Source: Eudorina sp. 2006-703-Eu-15
Lineage: Eukaryota; Chlorophyta; Chlorophyceae; Chlamydomonadales; Volvocaceae
Assembly (NCBI GenBank): GCA_003117195.1
Contig: BDSI01000033.1
Span: forward strand, 434,001 to 498,000
DNA length: 64,000 nt
Reading direction: 5' to 3'
Under the pieces are notes generated by a model that was not told the DNA's origin, ran no database searches, and was given only the letters and a program-made list of their open reading frames with translations. Each line of letters opens with the position of its first letter. Within the stretch, counting starts at the first letter, position 1. The position numbers and the translations under genes were made by a program. Below, in pieces: positions 47,261 to 60,200 of this stretch.

Positions 47261-48877
47261 CAGGTAAGCTGCGGGCGATTGGGCCTGTGCGCATGCATGC
47301 GGATTGCGGCGTGCGCCGACGCGAGGACAGCACGTGGCTGCGGCCGCCAACTGCTCAACTGGTGAGGAAGGTCCCCGGGGACGTGCCCCGGGGGACGTGC
47401 CCGGGGGACAGACCGTCACGAACCGCACGCGCGGAGGCCCCCCGGGCAGAACCCTCGGCGTCAGGCAGCTCCGCAGCCGGTCGGGTGGTTCGACAGATGT
47501 GCAGGGTAGTGCGCCCTCGACACGAGCTACCCCACATCCCGTCTGCGGGTTCGGTGTTTACGTTCCAACCGGCTGGACGGGACTGGGATCATCCTCCCAA
47601 ATTGGACCGGGGGCCCCGGCAGCCTCGCCCACCCCGGGCGGGCGGGGCCTTGCACCCGCTTGCACCACGATCGAGGACATCGTAGCAGGCGTCGCGACCA
47701 CCAGCGCACGCCTTCCGACCGCCTGCCCCTCTTCCAATTCGCAGTCGCACGCAGACAGAAACACGCGGCTTGGGCGCGCGCACAGCGGCGTGCGTATCAG
47801 CGGCTCCGGCGCTGGACAGCGGGGGCTGAGACCTGCCATCCTTGGCCTCCTGCCCGGCTCCAGGCCAAAAACGGGCCTGCAACCGAGGCCTGCAATGTGG
47901 TCTCATTCGGGCTAGCCAGTGCCCCGTGCGCCCTGGCGCAGATGATCAACTCGTGGCTGGTCACACCCATAGCCAACCGCGGAAGCGCGCGTTGGAGGTT
48001 GCCGCACAAGCTGCGCGACGTACCAGGCGGGCCGGACGGTGGTGTTCGCCGAGTGAAGGGTCGTCCCCATGCTGCCTCCGTTATGTTCCTCCGAGAACGC
48101 ACTGTACTTCTCCCCCTGCCATCCAATCAGCCGTTCCTCGGCATTTCGGGCCCCTGCCCGGGTGCAAACATGACAGTTGCGCTACAGCTTGGTGCGAGAG
48201 TTTACGTCCGTGGCAATGGGGTTGCAGAGACTGGGCCCATGACACTTATATGCATTGGCAGGTGTGCCGAGGCAGCCAGTGCGAAAGTGACTTCTGGTCA
48301 CCACAGCCCTTCATACCTCTTGACAGTTGAAGTAACAACGCTATAAAGGCTATATATAGCAGTGGTAGCCTCATCCTTGCGCACAGAATTGGCCAGGCGA
48401 GTTGACTCAACTTCCTCGACGAACACTTGAAAAATCTACCTTATAGTTGACAGGAGATCAATACTAGTAATTTGGCTGTTACGTTGCTGTTTTTGAAACA
48501 GTCCTCCTATGCCGTACGCGTTTTGTCCTCACATTGATATTTCAAGAAATATTTTCATGTTTCGACGTTGTTTTTTCCAAACAGAGGCAATGTTTCTTTC
48601 CTTGAAAGTTCGGTTCTTTAAGCAATCCGCTACAGTAACCCTGGGTGACTTCTCGGCCCCGCTGAAAGTACCGTATTCTGTGACCCCGCACTATTGTACT
48701 GCCGTCCTATGATTCGTCTGTGTTGCAAATACAAGCCCGCGGTTCCTATAGCCCACGGTCGCTTACCCTGCGTACCCATGATCTCCAGGAACTTGTATTC
48801 CAATCTTTGTGCGCACTCCGTGAATATGTACATCAATCTACCACACTAAGCTCACTGTAATGGCGCATTGCGGACCT

Positions 48878-48882
48878 TTACA
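48878..48882 (-). terminator. Candidate poly(A) signal TGTAA for the CK1 gene
   Basis: It is the first minus-strand TGTAA found below the stop at 50951. The 2.1 kb distance makes it tentative. Confidence 0.3.
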
Positions 48883-50950
48883 ACCCGCCGGACCATCGAA
48901 CCTCTCGTTCGGGTACGTGTACGGTATCATTGACGAACCCGAACCAACGAGCACAGACGCGGCGCCGAAAACAGTGGCGCTTGTCCTATTGCCCAATCAT
49001 CTACATCTTAACTCAGCATTTGAGCGCCGGGAGCAGCAGTGGCACCCAGCCAAACCAACCGTCTGGGTGGTCTAATTCTAGCACTAAATCGGAATGTAGA
49101 TGAAGCCCGAAACGACCATGCACACATGCAAACTATCCACGTACAGCACAGCAGGGGGCAGTACACAAGGCGCCTCTTCCACCAGTGCAGGTAAATCAAA
49201 GACTGCGGCAGCGCAGCGGTTTCCACCCTTCACGAACTTTTGCCCACATAGCACAACACACATGCGATTTAGGATCAACCCCGCGCGCGAGCCATCCCCC
49301 ACAATCCGATGCCACCGCTGGTGCACCAAGCCCCCTCATGTCACACCGTGTAGAGGTCCATCACCATTAGACCTGACGAGACAAGCATTTCCTCTGGGAA
49401 ATTCAATCAGCAGCTGTCTTTGGAGTTCTACGGGTCGACCACTCGCCCGCGAAACCTGCTTATACCGTGGCCACCCATACCGCCACAACCCGATCCTTTA
49501 GCCATCAGCGCCTCCGCAGCGCCCCGCAGCATGACCCTGACGAGCATCACACTCATCACGCGTCCCACCATCCATGGTCCATAGGCCATCGTGCATGCAG
49601 CCCACACAGTGAGCTGAACACCGACATCTACACAGGACACCGTCATGGATATGCACATTTGCCTGCGCTCTATACTACCACGCGCCACGCCTCCCATAAG
49701 GCCAGGTTGACCCTTGCTCCGCTCGACAACACTGCGCGACTCCCCTTCAATGGCCGCGCCGCTAACAGGTCAGAGCCAGCTATGAGGTCACTCGGCGGCG
49801 CGACTTATCGTCAGCCAGTTCCCGCCTCTCTCTACGCCCCTACCCAATTTCCTAGTGAAACTGTACCCACGGGCAGCTCTTATCGTATGGGGAAAGAGTC
49901 AGCCATGTGTGACATGCCTACACCTAAACACTTTTAACGAACAACCTCGCAATAACTTAGGCTTCACTCACAGGACTTCACTAATGCGTAATCAGGAGGT
50001 AGTCGCTTTCCATGACCAGCCGCACTAGCCGGTATGCATGGACTGGATGATGCAGGCTGCATCGCGGAACGGTGGCACATGCCGCTGCGCCGCACCCCTC
50101 CCCCCGCGCTGCTCCCGGCACCAGCCGACCCGGCGAGTCCCCGATTCGCAAACTGACGCGGCACAGCTGCTTCAGGTTTCAATGCTGCGCTTGAAAAGTA
50201 CATGCCAGCTCAAGCCCTCGTGAACAGCGCTTGCTGGAAGGAAGGGAAGTTTCAACGGACACACAAGCAGAAAAACGTCGTCAGGAAGGTGATGACGATG
50301 TGATGCATCATAATGCACCGCAACAGACCAACATTCCCTCAGAATCCATGTCTCCGGTGTTGATTAGGTTGGTAATCACGAGGGTCAAAAGGCGGCGCCC
50401 TGCTCACGCACCCATGTCCAACGCACCGCTCTCATCAGCTGGCGCGAATGAGGCCCCGTCCCTTTGTCGTCTCATTCAACCTACCAACGTCTTCCGCATG
50501 CCCGTGCCAGCGCGTGCGGACCCGGTGTGGATGAGGTCTTTGTTCCGGTCCGCCTCCTCGTCCCTGCACCGCAGAATCCGGTCCCGGTATGGTCGCTTTA
50601 GTGCTGCCTGATGAACAGCACGTGCACTAGCCCGGGATGAAAACCAACAAGGAAATACAGCATTATCAAATGAACGCGCATGCCCGCCCGGTCGAGATAC
50701 AAATAGTCGCCTGCAGCCGAACTGCGTCACAGCCATCAGTGATAACATTCCGCACCCTGCTGATCAATGGACGTAGGTCTCAAAAGTCTCCCCGTTATCA
50801 CATACACCAGTTGGCACCCGTTGGTTGTAATCTAGATGCAACACACGTTCCAGGGCATTTGGGTCCCAGTCGTTCTGCACGAATGCCGGGTCAAACGTTC
50901 ACAACCGCGTCGTCTTCCTGACACGGTGACGTCGTGATGCTGACCCCGCC

Positions 50951-52453
50951 TCACCGCCGTGCGCGCGATCCACCAGCCTCCGCATTTTCCTGCGCTGCCG
51001 CTGGCCGAGCTGCTGCGGCATCCGGCAGCGCCACTGGCCGCTCCACCGCGCCGTTCGCGGAGCGCTGGTACTTCAAGATCGTCCAGTCGAACACGTAGTC
51101 CCAAGTCCAGCCTGGCACCATGGAACAGGCACACCCGTCATGGACGTGTACCAAGCCATGCACCCATTGCCCCTTTGGATATGCTGAGCCATAGGCTGTA
51201 ATGGGGATGCCGACGATAAAAACACGCAGACACGCAGGATGTTAGCGAAGAAGAGACACGTGGGTTTAGGGCCATGGGTTGGGTATTCTTGTTAAACCCC
51301 AATACCCGCTGCTGTCCCCTTCAATGACGGAAGCTCCCATGCGGCCGCGACACGCACTCACCCTCCTTCGCGAATAGGTCGCGGAACAGGCGCCTGAGGT
51401 ACGCGTAGTCGGGCTTCTCCTCGAAACGCTGCGCGCGGACGTACTGGAAGTACAACACGAACTCCTGTGGAAACCCCTTGCACAGGACTTCGAAAGGCGT
51501 CTTCATCTTCTTTTCGCTGATTTTCTCGTACTTCTGCTTCTTCGTGGCTGCCTGCAGCCCCTGCCAGGGGAGGCTACCCCGCAGGAAGTACATGAACACG
51601 TACCCCAGCGACTCCAGGTCGTCGCGCCGGCTCTGCTCAATGCCCATGTGCGTGTTGACGCTGGCGTAGCGCGCCGTCCCGGTCAAGTTCTTGTTTTCGC
51701 AGTAGGGAATGTGCTGATGCGTCTTGGGATCCCTGTACTTCTTTGCGAGGCCAAAGTCGATGATATTGACCTGGTTCGCACGCTTGCCAAGGCCCATCAA
51801 GAAGTTGTCGGGCTTAATGTCGCGGTGAATGAAACTCCGCGAGTGTAGGTACTCGACGCGGGAGATCATTTGATCCGCAAGCATGAGCACCGTCTTCACG
51901 CTAAATTTCCTCCCGCAGAAGTTGAAGAGGTCCTCCAGGCTAGGCCCCAGCAAGTCGATGACCATGACGTTGTACTCGCCCTCAATTCCATACCATCGCA
52001 AATTTGGAATTCCAACTGCAGAAGCAAATGCCAGCAGTAAAACAAACAAGGTCTGCTTCGTTGCAGTGCAGAACCTATGGACCGTATGCCCGCCCACAGC
52101 AAACCCACCGCCGCCTTGCAGTATCTTGTAAAGCTTGGACTCATACAAAAGCTGCGGGTGTCGGGCTTTGACTGGTTCCTGCACGCGCAACGAGCCGGCC
52201 CCCCGAGGTTGGATTACCCTGCGGGACTTGCTGGGGCGCGTGACGACAAACAGTGACACGCACCAGCTTCACTCCTACTTCCTCTCCAGTTTGCAAGTTT
52301 GTGCCTGCAAACATGTAGCGGAAAGTGACCAAGGCTGCCGTTGGACTGCACATGCATTCCTAGCGCATACCAACCTAGAAAGATTTCACCAAATGACCCT
52401 CCACCAAGCTTTCTTCCGAGCCTATATTTGCCGCCAACGATCGTCTCATTCAT
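50951..52453 (-). CDS. Casein kinase 1 (CK1) Ser/Thr protein kinase
   Basis: Five exons join in frame to a complete 334-aa protein: 52375-52453, 52264-52304, 52109-52178, 51362-52015, 50951-51111. The ATG at 52453 opens [20 protein letters not shown] with the Gly loop at 17-22. Lys39 is the ATP lysine (VGVKL), followed by [16 protein letters not shown]. The catalytic loop HRDIKPDN is at 127-134 and DFG at 150-152. The CK1-specific [12 protein letters not shown] (175-186) replaces the usual APE segment. [20 protein letters not shown] and FDWTILKYQ complete the CK1 signature, and the short tail is Ala-rich. CK1 kinases act in cytosol and nucleus in clock, flagellar and membrane-traffic control; the specific role here is not evident. 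The intron at 52016-52108 is 93 nt and stop-free, so retained transcripts would remain open. Confidence 0.97.
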
Positions 52454-55400
52454 GGCCGCGTGCGTCGGCTTAGAGACGGCAGTCGCTACTAACTGCTGCT
52501 GCAGCCTCCACCGCCTTCGCCCGCTCTAGCTCACTGGATGTTTGTGACCAGCGAACTGGCCCAAACTTAAGCGCTGGCTGTCATGCGCGGGGCCTGATTC
52601 AGTCGAAAGATGACAGGGTACAGTTAACAAATTTAAAACTGATGTGATGCTTTTTAGTTTCGAATTTCGGGCTTGTACATTAAGAAACACCAGTCAAGGA
52701 TTGTAGTCTTGAACTTTCCCGTACACAGACGCCCGTACTGCCTTTCCTGAATGAGTTATTCTTTTTTTGTGTACTTATGCAGAGGCTTAACCATCATCTG
52801 ATATGTCATTAAAACCTGTCGATGTGGGGACAGAACTGACCGTGGCAGTGCCCTTTGCCAAGGTTACCTTAAGCCCTGGCACGACAGTAACCACGTAACA
52901 GTGTGACAGTGCGCCCGAACACGTTGTCAAGCAACATTGCGACGGTATCTCCAACCCAGAAGGGAGTCCTTGGCCTACCTGAATTCGTGTCTGCTTTGGC
53001 TGAGTACGTGTAGCGAGCCCAACGGCTTATCAGGAACGTGAATCTGTCACTTTGCCTCCGGCCATGGTGAGACTCTAAAGTTTATAACGTAGCAACACGA
53101 ATGGCGTGCGGTCGTACGGAGGGAGCCACGCAGCCGTACGCTTTGCGCAGACCCGTTACTTTACCGGCTCCTTCCCTTCTATTTGCTGGCTCTCTGGCTC
53201 ATCGCCCGGCCCTTTCCTTTTGCCTGCACTGAGAGCATGAGTATTTCAATTGTTTCAAGTCGTGAAAGAAGTTGTTGTAGTAACCGCGACATGGTGGACC
53301 CAAGTCCCGTCCGGGTGTTCCAACGGGCACAGATAGCTCGTAGGTGCCTCATCCCATCCGGGAGGGGGGTGTCATGCAGCCATACCGGCCAACACACCGG
53401 GTTACCTGCGCGCCAGGACTGCCTTTCCTGGAAACCGCGCCAAACCCAACGAATCACATGGCGCGGGAGAGATCTCTGGACAGAATGCAGTATCTCGTGC
53501 GTGCCGCAGATCTAGAGCCAGAGGACCACACGGGCCAGCACTGACAGGGAGGCGAGAGGAAAGCCAACCAATGCCTGCAACACGGCCCGCCGAGACGGCT
53601 GATGACAGCAACCCCAGACCAGCTTGAAGTCCTTGTCGCCCCCGGGGAAGTAGTGAAGGGGCCGCCCGGGGGAACACGGCAGGATTGTCAACACACCCGC
53701 AGGCCGCTGTCCTCTGCCGCGCCAGCCCGCGCCAGTAGCTGCAGGCAGCTCTATACCCATGCCCTTTCCGGTTAACAAAACGCTAAAGCCAGAAGTCACA
53801 GACACAAACAAGAGCTATCTGGGCCCGTTGGAACACCCGATCGGGGCACGTATCCACCTTGGCACGGTTACATTATAAAACAAGAGAACAGTCCAGTGCA
53901 GTCTTTGGAGAGGCGGCTTTCGCTGTCACCGACTATATCCATGGGATAGCCCTTGGCCATCATTTAAGACGAGTAGCCGCAATCGTTCACGCAAGCTAAC
54001 AGCCACCATTCGTCATCCACCAGCAGGGACGGGTCAGCGGGGTAAGCCAGGCTGAGTTCTTATGGGACGACCATGTGCCGCCTGCTGGTGGTTGGCAGGA
54101 GGCAGCACTCTCGAAGAGGCCAGAAGAGGCATAAGCCCTCTGCGTCGTCGGGGACTAGGGTTTAGTTCCCATGCGCAGTGTGCGGTAAGGCAACTTCGGC
54201 TGTCACCGATGACCCGAGGGATCCACTGTTTGCAGATGCAAGCCGGCGGGCCTCCACTGGGGTGACATTCCTCGTAGGCACCGATGACCCCTGTAACACC
54301 CCATTCCGTCAGTCAGTCAGCTAACCCCGGCGGTTGTCACTGACAGTCATCCACAAGCACACACCGCGAACGAAAACCCTAGACGACGGAGGCGCGCTGG
54401 GCAGTTGCGCTATCACATGCACACTGAGACGGCCCAAGGCTGCAGGCGCGGCAGTGCGGCGCTACGCTACACCTACCGTGCATGTACCGTGTACGGTATC
54501 AAAGCCAGACGGCCTGCAAGTGCCATCCGCACATGACGGCGCCTTTCGGACACAGGAAACGCACCACCTCTGCCAGCTGCCTGGCTCGCTGGTTGGCTGC
54601 AAATACGACATGCAGCCAGCTCGGCGCACTGTTGCCATCAACGAGCTTCTGGGGCCTGCGTGGGGCTGTTTGCGGCTGCGTGGCGACCGCACCGATTGGC
54701 TACAGGTACTGAACCCGACATGGCAGCGCTCCAAAGGCTGCCTGGTGGGCTGCGAGTGGCGTCTCTAGCCCTCCGTTTCCTTGCGCCCTCCCATCCTTCA
54801 TATGCATGGCCTGATCTTTGGGCGACGAGCATGCTCAGTCGAGCTGTGGGTTTCGCTGTTGCCGTTTGCCGAGGGCTGCCGCATTCGGTCCGTTGGGTTC
54901 GGAGCCAATCGGAGCCAATCGGTCTGTCAACACGGCGAGCTAGCCAGGATCGTCTGGGAATAAGCACAAGGCATAGTGTTGCCGTTAGAGTTGTACCGGG
55001 CTGACCCCTTCTGGTGCTCGATCCAACCGGTCATCTACCCTTTTTCAGCCGACTGGACCCTTCCGAACGTCGATGCCAAACTTGATCAGGTGGGCACCAG
55101 TCGGCAACGACGGAACGTGGTGCTTTGGAAAGGTCTTCTGGTCCACTTTGACGCGAGTTAGGTTTTGGCGTTGCCGACTGATGCCCAGCTGACCGTACTA
55201 CGGGTTTTCCGCATGGGTACTACATGGCAAGGTAACAATGTCGAACGTGCATCGAGGTATGCCGCCATGCACGATTACCATAAGGTTCCGGCACAAGCTG
55301 CCCTCCATGCAGCAAGAGCGGTGAAACTGAGATACGCGCGGAAACGCCCCTCGTTCAGCACACCGGAACTTCTGAAGCTGCAACCCTTCTTAACCGCATA

Positions 55401-57270
55401 TGCACAGCGTGGCAATCGGCCCTCGGCCGTGGCTAGTGGCCGTCCAGCGGGGTGCCTAACCCCCCGCTGGGTGTGCCCGGGTTCGTTCTGCGGGTTTATT
55501 TGTTTTTCTCAATTTAACCCCCGCTGGCACCCGCAGGCTTCAAACAACGTAGCCGTGAAGGTGCAACGGTTGCATTTAGCAGCATCTAGTGAGGGTTTGC
55601 TCAGACCTGCTCAGATAGCTTCAGAATTAACCGTCCAGTTTAGAGACACACACACTTCTATGCAAACGATTGGCTTCCAGCGGATGCGTGTTTGCACAGG
55701 AGAACTTCATGACATACAAACCGTACCGACCGGCCGTGGACCGGCAATTTCGCACTTCAGCCGTCTTCAACCAATTCCAGGACCGCCATACTGAAAATAT
55801 CCCGGCTTGCGCCTGCGTTCACTGTCCGTCGTCGGCGTGTGTCTGACCCTGTCCCTTATTTCTTACCCTGGTTCCGTCCGGTCCCAACAGCGCTACTGTG
55901 AACCGCTGCGACAGGGCTGTGGCCGCTGAGACGCATCGCGGTAGGAGCTACTGTTCCCATAATCGACACTCAAGATTACAGAACCTTAGGCATATTTCAC
56001 CACTGAAACATGCAATCAGCACATTTGCGCAATGGGTTTGAATGGCCGCAGATGGCAACACCCGTTCTTCTCTACGGGACTGCAAGACAGCCCCTTGCCT
56101 GGCTATACGGCATATCAACAGCAGGATGTATACGTCCGATGATATTATTCGAAATAAGACTGTTGTCGGTTGCCGATACTGGAGGCGGTGCTAGATAAGC
56201 AAGCCTGGTCTTGGTGGTCTAGCGCGGTGTTCGGCTATTTGATAACTTACATGTTTCAAAAATATATACGGATTAAAGTGGCAGGGGTCCATCATGCTTC
56301 CATGTCCCTTGGATGTCGATACGGAGAAACCCCGTTTGATGTGTTAGAGTGTTTCGCACTTCGTGCAAAATTATACAATCAGATAAACTTTTAAAAATTT
56401 ATTCTCTGTAGAGGGTGTTTGGAAATGCTTCATTTGCAGGGAAGGTCGCTTCCGTGCTCAGTCGCATACTAAGTTGTAGCTGGTACCCATGCGCGCTCGC
56501 TTCATTGTGCGGTACAGCTACGTTTTACGGTAGGCGTTTCATACGCCTCTGGGCTGAAATGGAGTACAGGCTTGACCGTACAGGCTTGAAGCCTTACTCC
56601 GGAAAAAAGTCGAATTAGACTTTATGCTCCAATTAACGTTGTGCATGTGAAATATTGCCCGATTCTTCTGCCTGTGGTGAATACGTATTATCGTAAGCTC
56701 GTAATTGTCGTTCTCGGAATGGCGGTTGTCCGTTGCAAGACGTACACATGGGGACTTAAAACTATAGCGCTGCTTACTTGACCACAAACGGGATGAGGTG
56801 CAGATGACTGTTGAGCGCTGCGTTGCATCTTCCTTGCAACCTCTCAGCCTCTCAACCTTGACTTACACTCTCTGGTATACATAGAATGAGTTACCATGTG
56901 AATTTCTTTGACTGCATAAAAAATTGTTCATAGGCTTACTTGGAAAGTCGACAGCTTATGCGTCATGGGGACCAGAATTGTTGCCAGCCTTGGTTGGCTC
57001 TGTTGTCGCGGGACAAGCATGGAGGCAGAAGATGTAATGCATCCTTGCAAGGAAGCGTCGCTGCAGCATGACTGCCAAGAGCGTGAAGGGGACCAACCTC
57101 CAAGCATTCCGTTTTTGGCCGAAGGTAATGACCTTGTGCAATTGTAATTGTGTTCATCTTCATACTGCCAACTTTTGCGTAAATGACCTTGCCGCACGAC
57201 AGCCGCAACATGCGCTGACGGTAGCAGTCAGCGGACGGATTCGGCACCTTCAAGGTCGTCAGGTCTTCAG
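52454..57270. other. Large gene-poor region between divergent CK1 and TK-like kinase genes
   Basis: Nearly 4.8 kb, AT-richer than the coding parts. The longest frames (e.g. 55165-55794 plus, 209 codons; 54334-54768 plus, 144 codons) show no family resemblance and no coding-like codon bias. The region must contain the CK1 promoter and probably unrecognised 5' exons of the downstream kinase. A small palindrome, CCAGCGGGGTGCC...CCCCCGCTGG, lies near 55444-55470. I see no transposase or reverse transcriptase. Confidence 0.45.
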
Positions 57271-60200
57271 TCGCGGCTAGAGGTTCCCTTCACTGATCTT
57301 ACATTCCATGCGCTTATTGGCAAGGGAAGCTTCAAGCAGGTCCGTATTGAGTTTATTGACACGCTAATGCGGGTTTGACGTGTAAACGTTTGTGTAGCGG
57401 CTCCTGATGATCCCGAGAGCCCCCGCCCACGCATTTACCTTAACCTTGTACAGGTTTATCGTGGCAAGTGGAACAACACCAACGTAGCCATCGTTGCGAT
57501 GCGGTAAGCACTAACTGCCAGGCGCTGGGCGCGCTTTTCATCGTCGGGTTTCCGTCCGCGCACCAGCAATACCTGCGACAATCGTCGTACAAGATGCCAC
57601 TCTGTGAATGCCGCCAGGGGTGACGTGCTGTAAGTGCTTATGTCCAACTGACCGAATCACCTTGACAGCAGCGACAGCCTGATAGTATGCCACATTGTCG
57701 CATGTGGCCAAAGCCTGGCAGGCGTGACGCTTCGCTCCGCTCACTAGGCCGCGTTGGGACCCCCCACATGTATCAGCCGGCGTCGGTCCCTTTGGTGCCG
57801 TGTTGCACACCCTCCGCTGGCAAGGCGTATCAGTGCCCGGACGTCGCACTGGGGGCTCCACCACTGCCTGCAGGGCGTCTTGTATAGCAAGGCTCTGGCG
57901 GTCGCAACCCAGCAGCCGTCTTCCGGCGGCAACAGGCCCGGCACTGTCATGAAGTGATGCCGGCTGACCACCCTGGTCGTTTATTTTGCCCTCGCCGACC
58001 TTGGTCCCCCCCGGGACCAATTTCCTATACCCCGCCCCTGGGCGCAGACGCGGCGGGCTGGTAACGGAGGCACGGCTGATGCAGCAGCTTGGGTCGCACC
58101 CTAACCTTGTGCAGTTCTATCGGTGAGTGGCTCTCCGGTCGTCGCCAAGCACCCGCAGCCCCACGTACCAGGGGCGACACCTCGGCCTTCACCTACCTGG
58201 TTTTTCCAGTTTTACCTCCGCCCCGCCCCCGCCCCCGTCCCCAACTCGCCCCCAGCCCGCCCCCACCCTGCTCCCAACCTGCCCCGGCCCGCCCCCGCCC
58301 CCGTCCCCAACTCGCCCCCGCCCCCACCCCGCTCCCAACCTGCCCCCGGCCCTTCCGTCAGGTGGTCCACCGACCACCGCGGCAACGAGTACATCGTGGT
58401 GGAGCTGGTGCCGTTCGGCGCGCTTGACAAGGTGCTGGTGCAGTTCGGGCCCATGCTCCGAAACCGCTCCAAGCTGATGATGTGCGAGCAGATCTGCCAC
58501 GCCATGAGCGCGCTGGCGGCGGAGGGCGTGCTGCACCGGGACCTGGCGGCACGAAACATCCTGGTGCAGTCCATGCAGCCCGTGCACGTCAAGGTGGGGT
58601 ACCGAAAAAGCGGTAGGCAAGGAGGGGCGCGGCGTGCATTTCTTCATTCAAGGTGGGGGGTGGGTGCGGATGGCGGGGTGTGTTGTCCACGTTTGGGCGT
58701 CTGAGTGGGTGGGGCTTGAAAGGAGCACAAGTCCAGACTTGGCGGCGGGTGACTTAAAGTTGGGTGCACGGGGAGGGATGGGCGGGGCAGGGCTCGGAGG
58801 AGAGGGTTGGGGCCTGGATGGCGTGCAGCCGGCACCGCTGTGGGTCGTGAAGCCTTTGCACCGCCGCCCGGCGCCCGGGCCTCTGTGCCTGGCGGCAGGT
58901 GTCGGACTTTGGCCTGGCGCGGTCGTCTGCCCACCCGGAGGCCAATCAGCTGCCGGAGGGGCCGCAGCGGCGCGCTGACAGCAGCAACGACAGCGAGACG
59001 GCTGCGGTGTGCAGTCAGGCCACGGACGACGCCAGCGTGGGGCCGGGCGGCGCGGAGGCAGCGGCAGCGCAGCAGCAGCCGCGAGCGGCGGCACAGGCGC
59101 CGGCGGGGGTGCATTCTCAGCATCCGCAGCAGCGGCAGGGGAAGCCCAAGGGCGGCTCATCGCTGGTGCCGGTGCGGTGGAGCGCGCCGGAGGTGCTGCG
59201 TACCGGCTGCGGCTGGTCCGAGAAGTCGGATGGTGGGCCAAGTGCACCGAATCTTCCCGGGCGGGGTGTGGGATTGCCGGATGGTGGGATGAAACCATGA
59301 AGCGACAACTCCGCATCGGCCCACCTCACCGCCTGTGTGTAGCACGGCACCATGCAAACCAAGTCGTGGGGGAGCACGCATCACTGGAGGATGTTGCAAA
59401 GGTGTATTTCTCCGTCGTTGGCCCCAAGGTGGAGTTGGCGAATGGGGAACAGATCGGCGGATCGCGAGGCGCCGCCTGGGGTGGGGTACGTCGCCGGTAT
59501 TTCAGTTAACAGCTCGCAGCAATCGCGAGGGCAAAGCCAGGCCACGAACGGTCGTGAGCGTACACCCGATTCGGTGGCTGCCTGCCCGACTGCTGTGCTG
59601 TCAATCCCGCTGCCGCCCCTTAAACTCGTACATGTACCGCAGCTAACACGGAACACGTCGCGTGTCCGGTTGCGGTGCAGTGTACTCGTACGGCGTCACG
59701 ATGTGGGAGATCTTCAGCAACGGCGCGGAGCCGTACGCGAACCGATCGGATGTTGAGGTGCGAGACCCCTGGGCCCACCCCGGTCGGGTGGGGTCGGGTC
59801 GGGTCTTGTGTGGCCGGGTCAGGCCATGCGGGGGCGCGTCGGGTCGAATCGGGTCGGGTGCTGGGGGCCGTTGTGACTGCGCGCATGCGGGTCTCGGGTG
59901 GACACACGCCCGACCGCACAGGGGGCTGTGGGACAGCGGGAGCTAACAGAAGTGGGAGTTGACGAGGAGAACAAGCCCCGAACGAACCCCATGCGCGCGG
60001 GGAAGGGGGGCCCGCGTCACCGCTCCAGGGAGCACCGCACCCACCCCGCAAGCCACCTGCTCCAGCGGGTGTGTCCTTCTGTCCGACTGGACACCCCCGG
60101 GTGGCTGTGCTGGGTGCCTACCAGCGGAAATGAGCGAGCGAGGGTGCGTGTGCGTGCGTGCGTGTATGCGTGTTTGCGGCAGCTGAGCGAGCGGGCCCGG

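Larger units (their letters stand above)
46977..50950. other. Region between prolyl hydroxylase and CK1 genes
   Basis: The left part should hold the undetected first exon(s) and promoter of the prolyl hydroxylase. The right part, down to a minus-strand TGTAA at 48878-48882, could be a 2.1 kb 3' UTR of the CK1 gene. Open frames here match nothing I know. Composition falls from GC-rich (47.3-48.2 kb) to AT-richer (48.3-50.9 kb). Confidence 0.45.

Noticed and set aside
55165..55794. 209-codon plus-strand frame upstream of the TK-like kinase
   Set aside because: No similarity or coding-like codon bias and no splice path in frame to the kinase exons; kept as non-coding.
52454..57270. Transposable element in the gene-poor region
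   Set aside because: I looked for reverse transcriptase, transposase or integrase motifs and long terminal repeats and saw none.
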